Shown here: positions 11,555-23,136 of the stretch, in pieces
Position numbering within the stretch: the stretch's first letter is position 1
Layout: every line of letters starts with the position of its first letter
Source of the DNA: Elephas maximus indicus
Lineage: Eukaryota > Chordata > Mammalia > Proboscidea > Elephantidae
Reading direction: 5' to 3'
Length of the DNA stretch: 64,000 bases
Assembly (NCBI RefSeq): GCF_024166365.1
Contig: NC_064841.1
Coordinates: 23,986,001 to 24,050,000 of the forward strand
Made by a program: the position numbers and the translations under genes
The notes under the pieces: generated by a model
What the model saw: only the letters and a program-made list of their open reading frames with translations
What the model was told of the DNA's origin: nothing
Database searches by the model: none

Positions 11555-11850
11555 TTTTTTTTTTCTTTTAGTTGTTATTTTTGTTCATTTTTTCCCCTTT
11601 CATTTCTAGGTATAAAAGATAGATTTGGGAGAATATAATGCAGGTACAGATCTATACCTTTAGCTGGCAACTAACATGTTTTCTTCACCTTTCAACATTC
11701 TGGTCATGTTCCTCTGGATACAGGCTGGTTTGTCAGTGTTCTTTTAAATTGGTGCACAGTACAGACTAACACATTCTATGAGCTCTGTCATGAGAATAGG
11801 TGGGCTATCACCTCCCTTGCAATGTATTATACTCCTATAAATACTATATG

Positions 11851-12680
11851 TCTTTTGTTATCTAGTGCTGCTATAACAGAAATACCACGAGTGGGTGACT
11901 TTAACAAACAAACATCTATTTTCTCACGGTTTAGGAGGCTAGAAATCCAAATTCAGGGTGCCTTCTCTAGGGAATGCTTTATCTCCCTGTAGGCTCTGGG
12001 GAATGTCCTTGTCCTCGTTCATATGGTGTGGCATCTGTCTTCCCCCTTCTCTGCTTGCTTACTCTGCTCCTTTTATACAGTTAAAAACATTCAGACTTTG
12101 ACAATTAAAGAGATTAACTATTTTTTAAGAGTGAGAAAGTAAGAGAGAGGGAAAGAGAAACAGCTGCAACTATGGCAAAGCAATGTTTTGCTTATATATA
12201 TCATTTACAGTCTTGTGACAAAAGAAATAATATATAGCTGGTTTTTTGAAGGTTACACAGTAGTGCAGAAGAACAAGTCACATGAAATACACAAAACTTT
12301 TGAGACACTGGTCTTGGGAAAAATAAACTTTTAGGCTAAACATCTATCATCTGTTACTTCAAAGTGAGTAAGGTCCTTGAGAAACAAGAAGGAACATTCT
12401 TGAGGGATTAATGAGGTTGGTTTGCAGGGCTGTATTTAGTGATAAGACACCTAGAAGTCTTGAAGCATTGTCCAGGCTTCTGGGGAGTAGTTTAATTTTA
12501 ACAATATCTTGTAAGATATTGACTGAAAACACAGCCTCCACTAATCCTGACTCATTAATGTAACAATGACAACCCATTTCCACATGGGATTATAACCATA
12601 GGCGTAGAGGTTAGGACTTACAACACTTATATAGTGGGGTGGGGGGGGTGTTGGGGAGACAAAGTTCAGTCCATAACACC
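11851..12680 (-). mobile_element. MLT1-type MaLR LTR, interrupted
   Basis: The plus strand shows the reverse-complemented LTR 3' end ('tagtgctgctataacag', 'gggtgactttaacaaacaa', 'tctattttctcacgg') up to about 12080. Its 5' end is at about 12530-12680 ('gggattataaccataggcg', 'cagtccataacacc'). The roughly 450 bp between them are not LTR-like and I could not identify them. Confidence 0.6.
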
Positions 12681-12791
12681 ATATAATATTAAATTAATAC
12701 TTTTTGACAGCCATATCATGTTTGTTCTTTTCAAAATTAAATCAACTACCAATACTAGGTTTCTTTTTTATAGATACGCTAATGATAATCT

Positions 12792-13168
12792 GTTGTTAGC
12801 TGTTGTCGAGTCAGCATGTTCAACAGAATGAAATATTGTCCTGTCTTGTGCTATCTTCACTTTTGTAAGTATGCTTGAGTCCATCATTGCAGCCTCTGTA
12901 TAGTTTGAGTCTTCCAACCACTAGAGGGCTCATCTTCCAGCACTATTTCAAACAATATTCTGTTGTGATCTTAGGGTTTTCACGGATTAGTTTTCAGAGT
13001 TAGATCACCAGGCCTTTCTTCCTACTCTTAGTCTGGGAGCTGCACTGAAAACAGTCCACCACGGATGACCCCTACTGGTATTTCAAATACCAGTGGCACT
13101 GCTTCCAGCATTGTAGTAACACACAAGGCACTGCAGTACAACAAACTGACAGATGGGTGGTATCCTAT
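12792..13168 (-). mobile_element. Internally deleted RTE LINE derivative
   Basis: On the minus strand the RTE 5' region (13168 to about 12896, with 'gacaaactgacagatgggtgg' type text on the plus strand) is joined directly to the RTE 3' tail (about 12895-12792, plus-strand 'tgttgttagctgttgtcgag'). Endonuclease and reverse-transcriptase regions are missing, so it could not have moved by itself. Confidence 0.8.
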
Positions 13169-13480
13169 GTTATATTTGTGCATTGCATTTTTGACCCATT
13201 AGTTTTACTCTTTTAGTTCAAGTTTTTTGGACTAAGTTTATTATCTAACTTATTAACTATCACTCTTGCTTTTCATATCAGTTACAACCTACAAGATTAA
13301 AGGTAAAAATAATTTTTAAAGGACTGCTGTAATTGCTGAATACACAATTGACTTCTTATATCTGTAAGGGCAGCTTATATTTTGTTATCTTCAGTAACTT
13401 TCTGCAGAAACTAAAAGCCTAGTGATTTTATTTGCATTTTACTCATATTTAATATTTAGTAAGCATCAACTAGTTACCAG

Positions 13481-13608
13481 TCTGGTGGTGCTGTTAACCA
13501 AAAGGTCAGCAGTTTGAATCCACCAGCTGCTCCGTGGAAATTCTATGGGGGCAGTTCTACTCTGTCCTATGGGGTCACTATGAGTTGGAATCAACTTGAT
13601 GGTAACCA
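13481..13608 (+). mobile_element. AfroSINE, short class, 5'-deleted
   Basis: Starts 'ctggtggtgctgttaacc', skipping the 'agtggttaag' A-box region, then continues normally to 'gagttggaatcaacttgatgg'. Confidence 0.88.
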
Positions 13609-13701
13609 ATTTAATTACCAATCTAAGTTCGAGGTACTGGAGATAAAGCAGGAAGTCAAATAAGCTCTCATAGTGCTTGCTGGTAAGAGTAGTGAGACGA
13701 T

Positions 13702-13726
13702 ACACACACACACACACACACACACA
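13702..13726. repeat. (AC)n microsatellite
   Basis: Twelve uninterrupted AC units. Confidence 0.95.
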
Positions 13727-14934
13727 TTTCAAAGAACAGTATCAGTGAGAGCTTATTATTCTGTAGAGAATGAAAATAACTAGCTTTGATAGACAGTGCC
13801 TCAGTGGCTACTTTAGATTTGTTATCTTTGATAAATAATCATCTGATTTCTAAGATAGTATCATTTACTCATAAGAAAGTTTTTATGAGACTTGAGAAAA
13901 GTCCCAGAAAAACTTCTGGCTACAACTTCTTATGAACCAGAGAAACCTAAAGAGACTAAGCCTTCGAAATACAGTTGCATCAAGGGTGCCTAGCCAGGGG
14001 GGCTCTTAGGTAATCTAGGGAAGTGAGAATTATACTTCCCAAATAATCCAATGTAGTTATGTGCAACATAAATTTATGTACAACATAGGCAAATAGAGAC
14101 ACTATGTTTTATGCTCACTTTGATCATGATCAGAATACCTTCTGATTGTTTTATGTTAGATAATCCAAGTAACTTTATGTTAGAGAAATTGAGGCATTAT
14201 TATGCAGATTGATTTAGGTATATTTTATGTAAATAATTACTTTGCCTTAGCAAAAATTGAAAATAGATTAGAGCTTCAATTATGTTCCCTTTGTACTTAC
14301 CTTGCATTTCAATGTTGTTTCAGATTATGTAATCCTGGAATTGTGCACAGGTGGTCTTTGCTTTAGATTCCTTAGTTTGCAATAATACTATTCTTCTAAC
14401 CTGATCATTTTTGTCCCCATTTTAGTCCCCATAATATCTTTTCTCTCACCTAATTTTCATTTACTTCCAAGTCTGAGGAAAAATAAGCCCTCTTATTCAC
14501 TTTCTGTTGCAGTAAAAATTGGTATTTTATTTGCAAAGCAATGTGAAAACAACTATTGAAATGTAGACTTCATGGAAGTCCTCCATTTCAAGATTGCAGA
14601 TTAATATAACATTTTTCTCCTCACTACTTTAAGACCTCATTAAAATGATAAAAAGAAGTTAGAAGAAATTGAAAATGCACAGCAACAACTAGAATAGGAT
14701 GAGAGTTTCTGGATGAGATTTTTCCAAACCTTCTTGGAAGCAGAGTATGGAGAGGTTTCTAAGGAGAGAAGACAGAAGCATGCACCTCTAAGGATTGAGG
14801 GGTTATCAGTGACAACTAGAAAGAGGCATAAACACTTCTTTCTCTTACTGTTTACCTGGCACCACCTCTCCTATGAACAGGAGCATAAACATAGTGCTCA
14901 GCTAACTGATACTTTCCTGGCCACGTGGGGTAGA
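13727..14934. other. Single-copy sequence, no gene seen
   Basis: A plus-strand open frame at 14713-14994 runs into the RTE copy on its right and has no domain. A strong-looking minus-strand donor at about 14300 follows no open exon, since all three frames stop. Confidence 0.4.
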
Positions 14935-15920
14935 ACTTGCCCTGGTGTTGCTAGGTGCTGCCAAGTCACTTCTCCAGGGACTGATCCTTCCTGAAAACAT
15001 AACCAAAGTATGTGCGACATAGTCTTGTCATCCTTGTTTCTAAGGAGTATTCTGGTTGTACTTCTTCCAAGGCAGATTTGTTCACATTTTTGGCAGTCCA
15101 CTGTATATTTCTCTTCCCTAACATCACAATCCAAAGAAGTTAATTCTTCTTCGGTCTTTTTTATTCATTGTCTAGCTTTCACATGCATATGAAGTGACTG
15201 ACAACACTATGCCTCAGGTCAGGCACACCTTAGTCTTCAAAGTGACATCTTTGCTTTTCAACATTTAAAGAGGTCCTTTGCAGCAGATTTACCCATGCGA
15301 TGTTCATTTTGATTTCTTGACTGCTGCTTTCGTGGGTGTTGATTGTGGATCCAAGTAAAATGAAATCCTGGACAACTTCAAACTTTTCTCCATTTATCAT
15401 GATGTTGCTTATTGGTCCAGTTGTGAGGATTTTTGTCTTCTTTATGTTGAGGTGTGATCCATACTGAAGGCTGTGGTCTTTGATCTTCGCTAGTAAGTGC
15501 TTCAAGTTCTCTTCACTTTTGGCAAACAAGGTTGTGTTATCTGCATAATGCAAGTTGTTAATGAGTCTTCTTCCAATCCTGATGCCCTGGTCTTCTTCAT
15601 ACAGTCCAGCTTCGTGGATTATTTGGTCAGCATACAGATTGAATAGGTATGGTGAAAGAATACAACCCTGATGCACACCTTTCCTGACTGACTTTAAACC
15701 ATGCAGTGTACGCTTGTTATGTTCAAAGTATTGCCTTTGATCTATGTTCAAGTTCCTCATGAGCACAATTAAGTGTTCCAGGATTCCCATTCTTCACAAT
15801 GTTATCCATAATTTGTTATGACCCATACAGTTGAATGCCTTTGCATAGTGAATAAAACACAGGTGAACATCTTTCTGGTATTCTCTGCTTTTGGCCAGGG
15901 TCCATCTTAGCTTTCACTAG
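14935..15920 (-). mobile_element. RTE LINE copy, reverse-transcriptase half and 3' region
   Basis: About 1 kb of RTE in antisense. The right end is cut inside the palm domain (5' truncation, usual for target-primed insertion). The left end lacks the last part of the 3' tail. It encodes the remnant annotated at 15230-15790. Related copies lie at 29899-30350, 33165-35808 and 47601-48288. Confidence 0.9.
15230..15790 (-). pseudogene. RTE reverse transcriptase remnant (186 codons open)
   Basis: This frame covers the central palm and thumb of an RTE reverse transcriptase, the enzyme that copies LINE RNA at the target site. Visible motifs are 'GVHQGCILSPYLFNLYADQI' near residue 40, which is the conserved motif preceding the active site, and 'HYADNTTLFA' near residue 80, where the catalytic YADD box reads YADN. 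Further on are 'KTKILTTGPISNIMINGE' and 'DFILLGSTIN', shared with the other copies in this window. The family protein is around a thousand residues with an N-terminal endonuclease. This fragment has neither the endonuclease nor the full fingers, and the changed catalytic aspartate makes it inactive. The first methionine is internal to the domain and is not a true start. Confidence 0.85.
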
Positions 15921-16332
15921 GCTTCTTTAAATACTCAAGTGATAAAAATGTTGTTATTCTTTTTCTATTCCCTTCTCAAGGCAGTAGCTAGGATCATCCA
16001 GGCTGTTTCAAGCAGCTTCATTTATTCATCTATTAATTCATTGAATATATATTGATGTTTACTCAGTGCTAGATTCAAGAGGTATTTAGGATAAAATGGT
16101 GAGTAAATAAGATGTTGGTGCTACCTTCATGGAAGTTACTTTCTAGTGGCAGAGTCAGATATAAAACAAATAATCTCAAGTAAGTTTAAAACTGCAACTA
16201 AGTTCAATGACAAAAAAGTGCATTTGCTATGGGACCAAAAAAAAAGAATATTTTATATGTCCTGGTACAACTTCATGAAATTTGGGTACAACTTCATGAA
16301 AAGGTCCACTTAAATCTGAAAATGAATAGTAG

Positions 16333-16378
16333 CTAGGGTCACTATGAGTAGGAATTGACTTGATGGCAATGGGTTTTA
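16333..16378 (+). mobile_element. AfroSINE 3' tail fragment
   Basis: 'gggtcactatgagtaggaat' and 'gacttgatggcaatggg' only. Confidence 0.75.
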
Positions 16379-16739
16379 GTCAATAGAGAGGGCAAGAGAG
16401 AATATACAGTGTGTAAAGCACTATGCCAGGGAGGTGCTGGGAAAGTTCAAGATTATGACAAAATGTCAATAAGACTAGAGCAAAGGAACCTAGAAATGTA
16501 GGTAAGCCCAAAATATCTACGGAAACAGCCCATGTTAAGAGTATCTTGTCATCAGCAATAGCAACCAAAAAATATGTATGTGGTCACACAGGTAGACATG
16601 TATGTATATATGTGTATAGAGAGGCATATGTGAGTATGCGGATGTGCATGTATAGATATATACATGTTTGTATATGCTGCATGTATATTTATATAGATAT
16701 AATAAAGCACATAGGAGGCACTGTTATGGGTACTTCCTA

Positions 16740-17060
16740 GGCATAATCAAACACCTCACAGGATTGGTTTACTTGGTTTGAAGGCTTAGGACCATTGACA
16801 TTACACAGTTCATAAAGTTTATGTTCTACATCCTAGTTTGGAAGGTAGTGTTGAGGGTCTTAAAAGCTTGTGAGTGGCCATCTAAGATATGACTATTGGT
16901 CTGTACCTGCCTGGAGAAAGCCAGAGGAAAGAAACTAAAGACTCAAAAAAGAAAACTACTCTATAGGACTAATATCTCACACGAACCACGGCCTCATCTA
17001 TCCTGAGACCAGAAGAACCAGATAGTGGCCAGCTACCACTACTGACCTCAGAAAATACTA
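16740..17060 (+). mobile_element. L1 3' UTR fragment (afrotherian type)
   Basis: 'gggtcttaaaagcttgtgag', 'ggccatctaagatatgac' and 'gagaccagaagaaccagat' match my memory of the 3' UTR of elephant L1. A related segment is at 61741-62400. Strongly truncated, no ORF2 visible. Confidence 0.65.
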
Positions 17061-17288
17061 GTACCTCATGTGATGAATTCATACACTGTGAGAGAAATCT
17101 GAATAATTTTCCATAGAGAGGAAGTTTGAGGTAACTTCATTAATAATATTTATTTTGGATAAAATAAATGTGCAGCCTATGTATGTGAATGAGGGATTGT
17201 TCCATCGAGGGACTGAAAACAGACATAAAGGTATTGAGACATGAGAGAATGTGGCACCAACAGGGAGCTCCTGTCTTTCAGCTTGGCT

Positions 17289-17339
17289 AGAGTATAAAAA
17301 AAAAAAAAAAAAAAAAATTAAAAAAAAAAAAGAGTATAA
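17289..17339. repeat. Poly(A) block between 9-bp direct repeats
   Basis: 'agagtataa' at 17289-17297 and 17331-17339 bracket an A-run broken only by 'tt'. This resembles a target duplication around a retrotransposed poly(A) tail with no body. Confidence 0.75.
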
Positions 17340-18254
17340 GATGTGACTAAAAGATTGGCAATGCTGAAGAAGAAAGATAGGAGTAGGAGCCAACTACAGA
17401 GAGCTATAGATCTGATCCTGAGGAATGTGGATTTCATGCTGAAAATGATGGAAAACCACTAAAGCTATGACTTGTGTTACAATGGAAATCTGTTCAGCAT
17501 GTACTACTGTCTGTAGGTTAGCCACCTTAAATACTTCATAATATTGTCATATCTAAATGGATAAATAAGCAGTCTATAGATTGCTCTTTCCACAAAAACC
17601 ACAATATAATAATCACAATCTTTGTTGAGGCTGAGGACAAAAAAAAAAAAAAAAAACAGACTCTTCAAAGCAGAAAATTATGGAAATGTTCTAGCTTTTT
17701 GGTTTGAACAACTGGTGTATTTACTGAGATAAAGAGTCAGGGAGGAGAAGGATGGGCAAGCAATATAACTGTGCCGAAATTACATTTGTCAGCAGAATGC
17801 CTTGTAGGAACTCTGCCTTATAAAATTAGTATAGTTGAAGAAGGGGAAAGGTAAGGGGCTGTGCATACAGTGCCATTTAGAAAGGCAGATTACTTAAGTG
17901 GTTATAAGTGTGGCCTCTAGGATCAGGTCATATTTTTAGGATTTACCCGACTTTAAGGATTTTATTTTTTAATTCAGGAAAACATGTACTCACCATATAA
18001 AATTGACAAGGGAGGGAGTAAAGAAATGAGAATAATAATCTCAACTATCCAGTGTTTTATCACTTTCGCTTCAATTCCTTTTCATGTATAAAAGAAATAA
18101 AACACGACAGTTAACATCTTAAAGTCTTCCTCTGTATTCTATCCTTAGCACAATCAGATGTTTTTTCAGTCTGCATTTTCATACTTTTGAATACATGTAT
18201 ACATATCTATGAATATGATTGTATATTGTTTTACTTTATATATGAAATTGCGCA
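17340..18254. other. Diverged ancient-repeat-like and single-copy sequence
   Basis: 17340-17520 vaguely resembles the old repeats at 6050 and 10081. The rest shows an A-run at about 17639-17657 and no gene. Confidence 0.3.
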
Positions 18255-18325
18255 GATAGTATTTAAATTTTTTATATCTATATATGTGTACATATGTGTA
18301 TATATATGTGTGTGTGTATAATAGT
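18255..18325. repeat. TA/TG-rich microsatellite
   Basis: Alternating 'atatatgtgtacatatgtg' and 'tatatatatgtgtgtgtg' sequence. Confidence 0.8.
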
Positions 18326-18347
18326 GTGTATATGTATCTCAAGTAAC

Positions 18348-18484
18348 TCCATAGGGTTTCCTAAGCTGTAAATCTCTATGCAAGCAGACTGCTACATCTT
18401 TCTCCTGAGAAGCCACTAGTGGTTTTGAACAGCCAGCCTTTTGGTTAACAGTTAATTGCTTTAACCACTGCACCACAAGGGCTC
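18348..18484 (-). mobile_element. AfroSINE, long class, tail-truncated
   Basis: The plus strand has 'ctccatagggtttcctaagc', the long-class block 'gcaagcagactgctacatct' plus 'ttctcctga', and a reversed head ending 'caagggctcc'. The RTE-like tail is absent. Confidence 0.85.
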
Positions 18485-18514
18485 CTTATATATATGTATA
18501 GTAGTACAATAACT

Positions 18515-18625
18515 ACTGCAAGCTATTAATCTCCCTAGGCCTCAGTTTCACATTCAACAAATGAGAGAACCTGATAACATCTATCTCATAGGCTGTTCTA
18601 AAGGTGAAAAGATGTCATCCAAGTT
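18515..18625 (+). mobile_element. MIR fragment
   Basis: 'ctaggcctcagtttcacatt' plus 'aacaaatgagagaacctgat' resembles the MIR core-SINE ('cctcagtttcctcatctgta' in the family). Confidence 0.6.
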
Positions 18626-18664
18626 ATGCTCAATGATGAGGACCTGATACAATGGTATCCCTGC

Positions 18665-18866
18665 AAAACCCATTGATGTTGAGTCGATTCCAACTCATAG
18701 CAACGCTACAGGAAAGGGCAGAACTGCCCCATAGTGTTTCCAAGGCTGTAAATCTTTATGGAAGCAGACTGTCACATCTTTCTCCTGCAGAGTGGCTAGG
18801 GCATTTGAACCACTGAACTTTTGGTTAGCAGTCAAGCACATAACCACTGCACCACCAGGGCTCTTC
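18665..18866 (-). mobile_element. AfroSINE, long class, full length
   Basis: About 200 bp with both the internal block ('ggaagcagactgtcacatct') and the tail ('gagtcgattccaactcatag'). Confidence 0.9.
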
Positions 18867-18874
18867 AGTACAAT

Positions 18875-19068
18875 GAGTCCCTGGGTGACACAGTGAACAC
18901 GCTTGCTGCTAATCAAGAAGTTGGAGGTTCACATCTACCCAGAGGCACCTCAGAAGAAAGGCCTGAAGATCTACTTCTGAAAAATCAGCCACTGAAAACC
19001 TATGGAGCACTGTTCGATTGTGACACATGTGGGGTCACCATGAGTTGGAATTGACTTTAAAGCAAGTG
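18875..19068 (+). mobile_element. AfroSINE-related, third structural class
   Basis: Head 'gagtccctgggtgacacagt'. The middle is unlike the other classes ('cagaggcacctcagaagaaa', 'ggcctgaagatctacttctg'). Tail 'ggggtcaccatgagttggaa'. The same middle occurs at 30718 and 49691, so this is a distinct family branch. Inverted relative to the copy at 18665. Confidence 0.85.
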
Positions 19069-19284
19069 GTTTTTATTATATAGCTGGGATACTGGAGAAG
19101 AAACAATCATTGTTAGTCTTAGAAAGACTTAAGGAAGGCCCAGTGATATAGGCATATGGCCTGAGCACATGTTGTCTTTGAACTACTTCTGTTGTTAAAT
19201 ACTCTTGGAATACATACACTACAGTATCTGCGGGTACATCTGAATCTAGCATTGCTGCTGTGAAGTTCTAGAAGGTAAAACTGC

Positions 19285-19350
19285 TAATCATTGTAGTATT
19301 TCTAGCACCTAACACAGTGCCTGGCCTAGAGTAGGCTCTTAGTAAATGTT
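19285..19350 (+). mobile_element. MIR/L2-type fragment
   Basis: 'aacacagtgcctggcctaga' followed by 'gtaggctcttagtaaatgtt' is the widely conserved ancient SINE/LINE 3' text. Confidence 0.65.
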
Positions 19351-20410
19351 TATCACACAAATAAATGAATGGAATCTGTTATACTATGGAAATAGAGATC
19401 CCTTTCTCGGTGATAAATAACTGATGCCATTTTTTTAGAGCAAATTTGGGGAAATAACTCTTTAGCAGTGGAGATGCAGATGTTGTTAACTGTTAGAACT
19501 TAGTGCAAACTACACATAAAAGGCCCAATATGAGAACTGAATGTTCAAGAAATAAATGGAAGACAAAGAGGGAAAAGATGGTAACAGAGAATGTTCCTTG
19601 AACGAGGCGTATTCCTCTGTGTGTGATGCACATTACATAAAAAACAATTCATTCATAATACCTACTAACAACTACTGAACTTGGCATATTTAAAATACTA
19701 TGTATTTTGTCATTAAAAAAACACAGTATAACAATGATTTTCACTTGTATTTACTATTTTTAAATGTCCGTTTTAAACATTACCATTTTGCTGTACATAT
19801 TCATTGCATTTATAAATCAGTATCTAACATAGGTTTTTAAAAAGATGCCTTCATTTTATAGTACTGTGTTTTCAATTATGTGCAAATATTTAAGCAACTG
19901 AAATATACAATATTCACTCATCTTCTTAACGGATGTGGTATCCCAATCCATTTTTGTCACTCTGAATCACAACATACATTCCTAAGTTTCATATTGAGTC
20001 ATATAAGTAACACTTATAAGGTTATCAAATGAATTGAGATCACACTTGGGCTAAATATAGAAAGCACTAAATTTCTCCTGGACATTCATTTACACATGAT
20101 AAAAATTAGACATTCAACCTTATGCGGTAATTAGACTGCAGATACAGGCCTCGAAATCAATGCCATTAAAAATCAATTACAACAAAAAGACAATGACAGT
20201 AGAAATCTCTGTACAACAACAAGATTTCCAAATCGCAGATGATAATCACCTTATTTTGAACAATACTCAACACTAAAATAGTTCAGTGCAACTTCGTAAT
20301 CGAGACACCTCTTGAGAGATATTTGTTGCTGATGGAGGCAAATTTACTTGAAGATGTTGTTTTCCAAATTGTACCTCTAGTTAATTCTAAGTCTCCCATT
20401 CTTCATTTTT
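19351..20410. other. Single-copy AT-rich sequence
   Basis: No gene, splice-bounded exon or recognised repeat. Confidence 0.45.
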
Positions 20411-20500
20411 GGGAGATATGTATACGTATATATATATGTGTGTATGTATATATATGTGTGTGTGTGTGTTATATATCTATATAACACACACACATATGTG
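20411..20500. repeat. TA/TG microsatellite with perfect hairpin
   Basis: Positions 20459-20475 pair perfectly with 20478-20494 across a 2-nt loop (TG run opposed to CA run), within a longer alternating purine-pyrimidine tract. Confidence 0.9.
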
Positions 20501-20686
20501 CTATTGTATACCACTGAGAAATTGTACTTATTGTAAAATTTTATATATCTGTATGTTACTACACTGTAGACATGATTAAACACATGGTTGTTACCAACAT
20601 ACCAAATACATGTATGAAACTATTATCAAATGACCTGCTGATTTTCTAGATGTTTGTTAAAACAAATTAACCTCCAAAGTATCCTA

Positions 20687-20854
20687 AAAACCAAAAATAA
20701 ACCCATTGCTATAGAGTGGATTTCAACTCATAGCGACTCTATAGGACAGAGTAGAACTGCCCCATAGAGTTTCCAAGGAGCGCCTAGAGGATTCAAACTG
20801 CCAACCTTTTGGTTAGCAGCTGTAGAACTTAACCACTATGCCACCAGGGTTTCC
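20687..20854 (-). mobile_element. AfroSINE, short class, full length
   Basis: Reverse complement with intact order: A/C-rich tail end 'aaaaccaaaaataaaccc', 'catagagtttccaaggagcg', 'ttggttagcagctgtag' and 'ccaccagggtttcc'. Confidence 0.93.
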
Positions 20855-23094
20855 TCAAAGTATTCTAGAGGTTTTTTTTTTTTTTGAATACAATTCTATT
20901 CATACTCTCTGAGTAGCAGGTTAGAATGTGGGCTATATTTGCCCTTAAACCTTTGCATGTCAGTTGTAAACACTAAATCTCAGCGGTTCAATGGGATTAT
21001 TTATAACATCTTTGGAATATAATTGTGTGAGCTATGCTTAACCATCTGGGCATTTTACTTCCTGCAGACAACTCGCAATGGCCTAGAAAGATATTTTGTT
21101 TGCTTGAGTGTTTGTTACATATTAAACAGATACCCTAAAATTGTCTTTATAAAGCCATAGCATTTTTCTTTCAACTTTCAGAGCAAGGTAGTCCATTTGC
21201 AGCAGCTTGATATAAAGGTAAACAAATCATTATTATTAATGTTATGAAAATGCTACCACATACCCCAAAAGCATGAATCAAAAGTGGCTAAGAAATTCAA
21301 AAGATAAAATACACACTACATGGTAACATATTCAATACAGATTCTCTGAAGAAGTTTCAGAGTTATAACTACTGAGCAGGCTGGGTAATTAAATAATTAC
21401 ATATTTTGATTGAAAAATACATGTAGTTCATTAAAATAGGGACTCTAACTCCACTTCTCTAGTTAAGCTTCTATTCAGATGTCAAGTTTTTACTTTAATT
21501 AGAACAAAAGACCGACATTAACTTCAAAGCAACATAATAATTCATAATAATGATTGTATATTAATCTCTTGAGCTAGCAGGAATATAGCACATGACATAT
21601 GGCATAGAACAGGCACCTGTGTGGTCCTTTGGGGACCGAGGTGGTGCATATTAATTAGCCCCTGGAAAATAAAAATCTGTTTCTCTCTGAGAAAAGCTAT
21701 CTCGGTGCCTATTGGCTTAAGACATCAAAGGAATTGACTGGGCCTAACAACTGTTAGGCTGTGTCTACACTCATTAAAGCTTTGTCTAGATGTAGGCACT
21801 GAATCCACTGCTTCAGAGTTAATTCTTGACTGAATCCTGCATAAGAAATTAGTGTAGCCATGCATTACTTTGGCGTCAATGATTGTTTTTGGCTGAAAAC
21901 ATCAAAAGTACATTTTTGGTTACAGAAAACCATATGACTGTATAATTCAAACACAAAATCATCCAACCAGGAACATATTGCAATTTGCAACAATTTATTT
22001 TCCTTGAATGTGACCTGAAATTGCCTCCATTTAATTCTTTGCTTTGTAAATTCAGATACAATCTGAGTGTTAGATTATAAATGTCTTTTAGGAATATGTC
22101 ATCTTGAAAGGTCTTAGGACTCTTGGCAGTCTCAGGTATCCTAAAGGTTCTTCAGAATATATCTTGGAAGAATAATGGAGAGGTATTAGGGAAATAAAAC
22201 TCTGGCTGATTAACATAAATTTATGTCGAGATGGATGGATTTTAAAATTACTTCTTAGGAAAAAACAAACAAAAAAAACACCTAAGTCCCATTGCAAGCC
22301 TGTATCTAGAAAGAGAAAACAGACAATTCAGTGTACATGATGATCACTAGAAAATACTACAATAAAAAAAACAACTCTTTTGCTACTATTCTTCTTTCAA
22401 ATTCATATCAATTGAAATTCTGAATTGCATAAAAAAAACCTACTTAAGTGAAATGTATTTGCACGTAATGGGGGTGTTGAAGACCCTGTGAAGATTTTCA
22501 AGGTCTTTCAGACTAGCAGATTCTAATGAAGCTTTTGGAAGTTACCAATTCAAACTCGTGTAATACATGCAAACTCGCTGGCATAGCTGGATAGAATATT
22601 TATTTTCTCAAGTATGACATGGTTTGATGGCTTTTTCTGCTGGGCTGTGCCCATGGTCCTGTAATAAAACTTTGTTATGTTGTTGATATATTTATTGAGA
22701 TAGGTAGGCTCATTTTCTTTCCTCCCAACACATGGATTGACACTTTAAAATAATTCCTTTCTATTAAGTGGATGTGTGGCTAAGGCACATTGAAATAGCC
22801 TATGAAACCAATGAGGTGAAAATGTGTTGCCCTCAAAGGGAAGCTTAATTTTTTGAGTAATTAATCACACATACCACAGAATGTCACATGAGAACATTTT
22901 TTGGCTAGGTTTACCAATTTATCATGCAAATAATTTTAGTTTTTCATTTGTGGCAAAGATGCTGAGTCATTATTAGATGGTACCACATGATCATTTTTTT
23001 AATTTTATTTTGTAACATTTATCTTTCCACTGTGAACAGATACATACAGCATCTTTCTATACAAATTAAAATTAGGGTTTGCTTATTTATGTAT
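20855..23094. other. Single-copy sequence; possible conserved non-coding segment
   Basis: Over 2 kb with no recognised transposon, one of the cleaner stretches of the window. The 21600-21900 part has balanced composition and no long homopolymers. No coding frame with splice support was found. Confidence 0.4.
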
Positions 23095-23136
23095 GCTATG
23101 AGTCGGAATCAACTTGGCAACAGATTTGGTTTGGTT
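23095..23136 (+). mobile_element. AfroSINE 3' tail fragment
   Basis: 'ctatgagtcggaatcaactt' then 'ggcaacagatttggtttggt': tail only. Confidence 0.75.

Noticed and set aside
14281..14340. Strong minus-strand splice donor (AAG|GTAAGTAC)
   Set aside because: All three frames stop in the only plausible exon between it and the nearest acceptor.
16264..16300. Short direct repeat 'gtacaacttcatgaaa' occurring twice
   Set aside because: Small local duplication with no insertion between the copies; ordinary slippage.
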